Below the pieces are notes generated by a model. That model made no database searches, was not told where the DNA came from, and saw nothing but the letters and a program-made list of their open reading frames with translations. A DNA stretch of 7,266 nt from Helicobacteraceae bacterium (GTDB lineage Bacteria; Campylobacterota; Campylobacteria; Campylobacterales; SZUA-545), in the NCBI GenBank assembly GCA_011390075.1, contig JAABTA010000046.1, forward strand, positions 1 through 7,266, read 5' to 3'. The translations under genes were made by a program, and so were the position numbers. Positions 6,063-7,266 of the stretch are shown here, one piece after another. Numbering within the stretch: the first letter of the stretch is position 1; each line of letters starts with the position of its first letter.

Positions 6063-6575
6063 TTAAGCTAAGGTCTCTTCCTCTTCTTCGAAACTATCTA
6101 GAAAATTGAGCTCTTTTTCACTAAATACTTTATTTAGATCTAAAATCATAATGACATTATTGTCAACTCTTGCCATTTTGCTTACAAACTCACTATCAAT
6201 TTTTGTGCCAAATTGTGGTGGTTCTGAGTACTGGTTCTCTTCAACAGCAATCACCTCTTCCACTCTGTCAACAATAAATCCAATATCAGATCCTTGAATG
6301 CCCACAATCACAATAGCGGTTCTATCATCTGTCTCTTTTGTTTCCATATTAAACTTGCTTCGCATATTGACAACAGGGATAATATTGCCTCGCAGATTCA
6401 TCACTCCTTCTAAAAAGTGAGGCGTTTTAGGAACAGGTGTTGTCTTCATTAGAGCTATAATCTCTTTTACCATATTAATATCTAGCCCATACTGTTCATC
6501 TTCTAGATAGAGTGTTAAAAATCTATCAACTTTTGCGAGGGAGAGTTTCTCTTCTGTAATGGAAACATCAGACAT
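6063..6575 (-). CDS. cheW: CheW, receptor-kinase coupling protein
   Basis: This 170-aa, single-domain CheW-like protein would bridge chemoreceptors to the P5 domain of CheA in the cytoplasmic array. Family hallmarks are YGLDINMVKEII (29-40), the TPVPKTPHFLEGVMNLRGNIIPVVNM stretch (about 46-71), with NLRG the usual signature, and VDRVEEVI (102-109). The C-terminus ends in a strongly acidic tail (FEEEEETLA, 162-170). The ATG lies 1 nt after the cheY stop, with AGGA inside the cheY end 7 nt upstream. There is no receiver domain, so this is CheW rather than CheV. Confidence 0.96.
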   Translation of the reverse strand: MSDVSITEEKLSLAKVDRFLTLYLEDEQYGLDINMVKEIIALMKTTPVPKTPHFLEGVMNLRGNIIPVVNMRSKFNMETKETDDRTAIVIVGIQGSDIGFIVDRVEEVIAVEENQYSEPPQFGTKIDSEFVSKMARVDNNVIMILDLNKVFSEKELNFLDSFEEEEETLA

Positions 6576-6576
6576 A

Positions 6577-6963
6577 CTATATTCCTAAGACCATTTTCAC
6601 AGATTTAACAAGTTTTTCATCACTAAATGGTTTGACCATCCAGCCAGTCACCCCTATTGATTTTCCCTTTGTTTTCATCTCTGCGGAACTCTCTGTTGTG
6701 AGAATAAGAATAGGTTTTTTCTTAAACTTCTCATCTGTTTTAATCTCTGCTGAGAGATCAAGACCGTTCATCTGTGGCATATTAATATCGCTAATTAAAA
6801 GATCAAAGTCCTCTGAGCCATTTTGCAAGTTGCCTAAAAGCTCTTCAGGATTGAGGTAGGTTTTAAATTCAATAGCTCCTGAGCTTACAAGCTTTTCTAG
6901 TGCCATTTCTGCTGTAGCTAATATTGTTCTTGAGTCATCTACAAGTATCACTTTTTTTGCCAA
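6577..6963 (-). CDS. cheY: CheY-type single-domain response regulator
   Basis: This is a 128-aa stand-alone receiver. The acid pocket (D9, D10), phosphoacceptor D59 (ISDINMPQMNG), switch Thr T89 (ILTTES) and K111 (VKPF) are all present. The aromatic switch residue, Tyr106 in E. coli CheY, is Trp108 here (TGWMVKPF). It is the likely output of the operon's CheA, acting on a motor or other target not seen here. The start is TTG (6961-6963): AAGGAG lies 6 nt upstream, no ATG is in frame upstream, and the next in-frame ATG (residue 20) would delete the acidic pocket. It is the first gene of the eight-gene operon, opposite a divergent receiver gene. Its symbol rests on context and single-domain structure; other CheY-like regulators exist. 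Confidence 0.93.
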   Translation of the reverse strand: MAKKVILVDDSRTILATAEMALEKLVSSGAIEFKTYLNPEELLGNLQNGSEDFDLLISDINMPQMNGLDLSAEIKTDEKFKKKPILILTTESSAEMKTKGKSIGVTGWMVKPFSDEKLVKSVKMVLGI

Positions 6964-6969
6964 ACTAAA

Positions 6970-6975
6970 CTCCTT
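6970..6975 (-). promoter_or_regulatory. ribosome binding site that sets the cheY TTG start
   Basis: AAGGAG on the minus strand ends 6 nt before TTG at 6963. The ideal spacing and the lack of an alternative in-frame start make TTG the initiation codon of the first operon gene. Confidence 0.85.
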
Positions 6976-6991
6976 GTATTTATCTGGTTTG

Positions 6992-7002
6992 ATTTTATCA
7001 TA
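6992..7002 (-). promoter_or_regulatory. candidate -10 region of the chemotaxis operon promoter
   Basis: On the minus strand TATGATAAAAT offers two overlapping -10-like hexamers (TATGAT, 6997-7002; TAAAAT, 6992-6997). They lie about 30 nt before the TTG start of cheY, inside A/T-rich sequence. No -35 box is clear. A start near 6985 would leave a short leader of about 20 nt. No sigma-54 GG-N10-GC pair is convincing. Confidence 0.4.
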
Positions 7003-7072
7003 AATTTAACTATTTAGAAAGATTTTTGCTGAAGTAAAAAGGTAATCATTTTTTAAATGCGTAGAGATTTTT

Positions 7073-7081
7073 TGCTAGAAT
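7073..7081 (+). promoter_or_regulatory. candidate extended -10 promoter of the divergent receiver gene
   Basis: TGCTAGAAT is a TGN-TAGAAT extended -10 element. The predicted transcript start would be near 7088, giving a leader of about 24 nt before the ATG at 7112. The sequence at the -35 position is poor, consistent with an extended -10 promoter. Confidence 0.5.
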
Positions 7082-7111
7082 GAGAGAAACGCTTACTTAA
7101 AGAGGGGACTC

Positions 7112-7266
7112 ATGGTAAAGATCTTAATTGTTGATGATAACAAAGAGAGCAAAGAAAAACTTAAAAAACAGCTCAAACCTATCCAAAGGAGTGTGGCTGT
7201 AAGTAGTAGCCTTGCATCGGCACTGAATATATGTACAAAAGAGAAAATTGATATTGTTTTTGTCCA
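7112..7266 (+). CDS. receiver-domain protein, 5' part only, phosphoacceptor apparently replaced
   Basis: The 51 complete codons begin MVKILIVDDN, the first strand of a response-regulator receiver with its acidic pair D8 and D9. The third strand IDIVFV (46-51) follows at the window edge. In receivers the phosphoacceptor Asp comes five residues after the Asp that opens this strand (compare CheY D54 to D59 and CheB D50 to D55 here). That position is codon 52, which begins CA and so encodes His or Gln, not Asp. The ribosome site AGAGGGG lies 4 nt before ATG. The gene is divergent from the chemotaxis operon. Output domains, if any, are beyond the window. The N-terminal receiver identification is firm; the pseudo-receiver reading depends on an ungapped alignment. 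Confidence 0.88.
   Translation, partial: MVKILIVDDNKESKEKLKKQLKPIQRSVAVSSSLASALNICTKEKIDIVFV

Noticed and set aside
6964..7111. Sigma-54 or sigma-28 type promoter in the divergent region
   Set aside because: No GG-N10-GC pair and no convincing flagellar sigma-28 motif could be placed at a sensible distance from either gene.
1..7266. CRISPR array, insertion sequence or transposase gene
   Set aside because: No regularly spaced repeats, no transposase motifs and no terminal inverted repeats with target duplication were seen.

Overview
The window is a compact chemosensory gene cluster from a low-G+C bacterium. The A/T-rich codon use, short spacers and style of the chemotaxis proteins suggest a Campylobacterota member (Sulfurimonas/Sulfurovum/Arcobacter-like). 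That placement is inference from general look, not a database match. No methyl-accepting receptor and no structural motility gene lies in the window, so the sequence does not show whether the system controls flagella, twitching or another output.

Layout. Positions 1-180 (+) hold the last 59 codons of an EAL-domain c-di-GMP phosphodiesterase-type gene. Positions 181-401 contain no convincing gene, only an inverted repeat and a protein-like but start-poor reading frame on the minus strand. A 77-nt tRNA with anticodon CAT lies at 402-478 (-). From 6963 down to 541 eight genes run on the minus strand with gaps of 0-17 nt and one 8-nt overlap, so they are almost certainly one operon. In transcription order they are cheY (TTG start), cheW, a small STAS-domain gene, cheA, cheR (GTG start), a soluble histidine-kinase-like ATPase, cheD (GTG start) and cheB. 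A 148-bp divergent intergenic region (6964-7111) carries candidate promoters for both sides. A receiver-domain gene then starts at 7112 (+) and runs off the window.

How the genes fit together. CheW couples receptors encoded elsewhere to CheA. CheA autophosphorylates on His46 and should pass phosphate to CheY (Asp59) and to the receiver of CheB (Asp55). CheR, CheB and CheD set receptor methylation and deamidation. The architecture differs from the classical Campylobacter/Helicobacter system: CheA has no fused C-terminal receiver, and CheB keeps its N-terminal receiver. This looks like a separate or accessory chemosensory system.

The most unusual parts are the two accessory genes and the divergent regulator. 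The kinase-like protein has an intact-looking ATP-binding domain, but its H-box histidine is an asparagine, while the E-x-x-N pattern associated with phosphatase activity of HisKA proteins is kept. The STAS protein keeps a Ser-Ser patch where SpoIIAA-type proteins are phosphorylated. The divergent receiver seems to carry His or Gln where the phosphoacceptor Asp should be. Together these suggest extra control by dephosphorylation or partner switching around an otherwise standard CheA-CheY pathway. This last step is inference.
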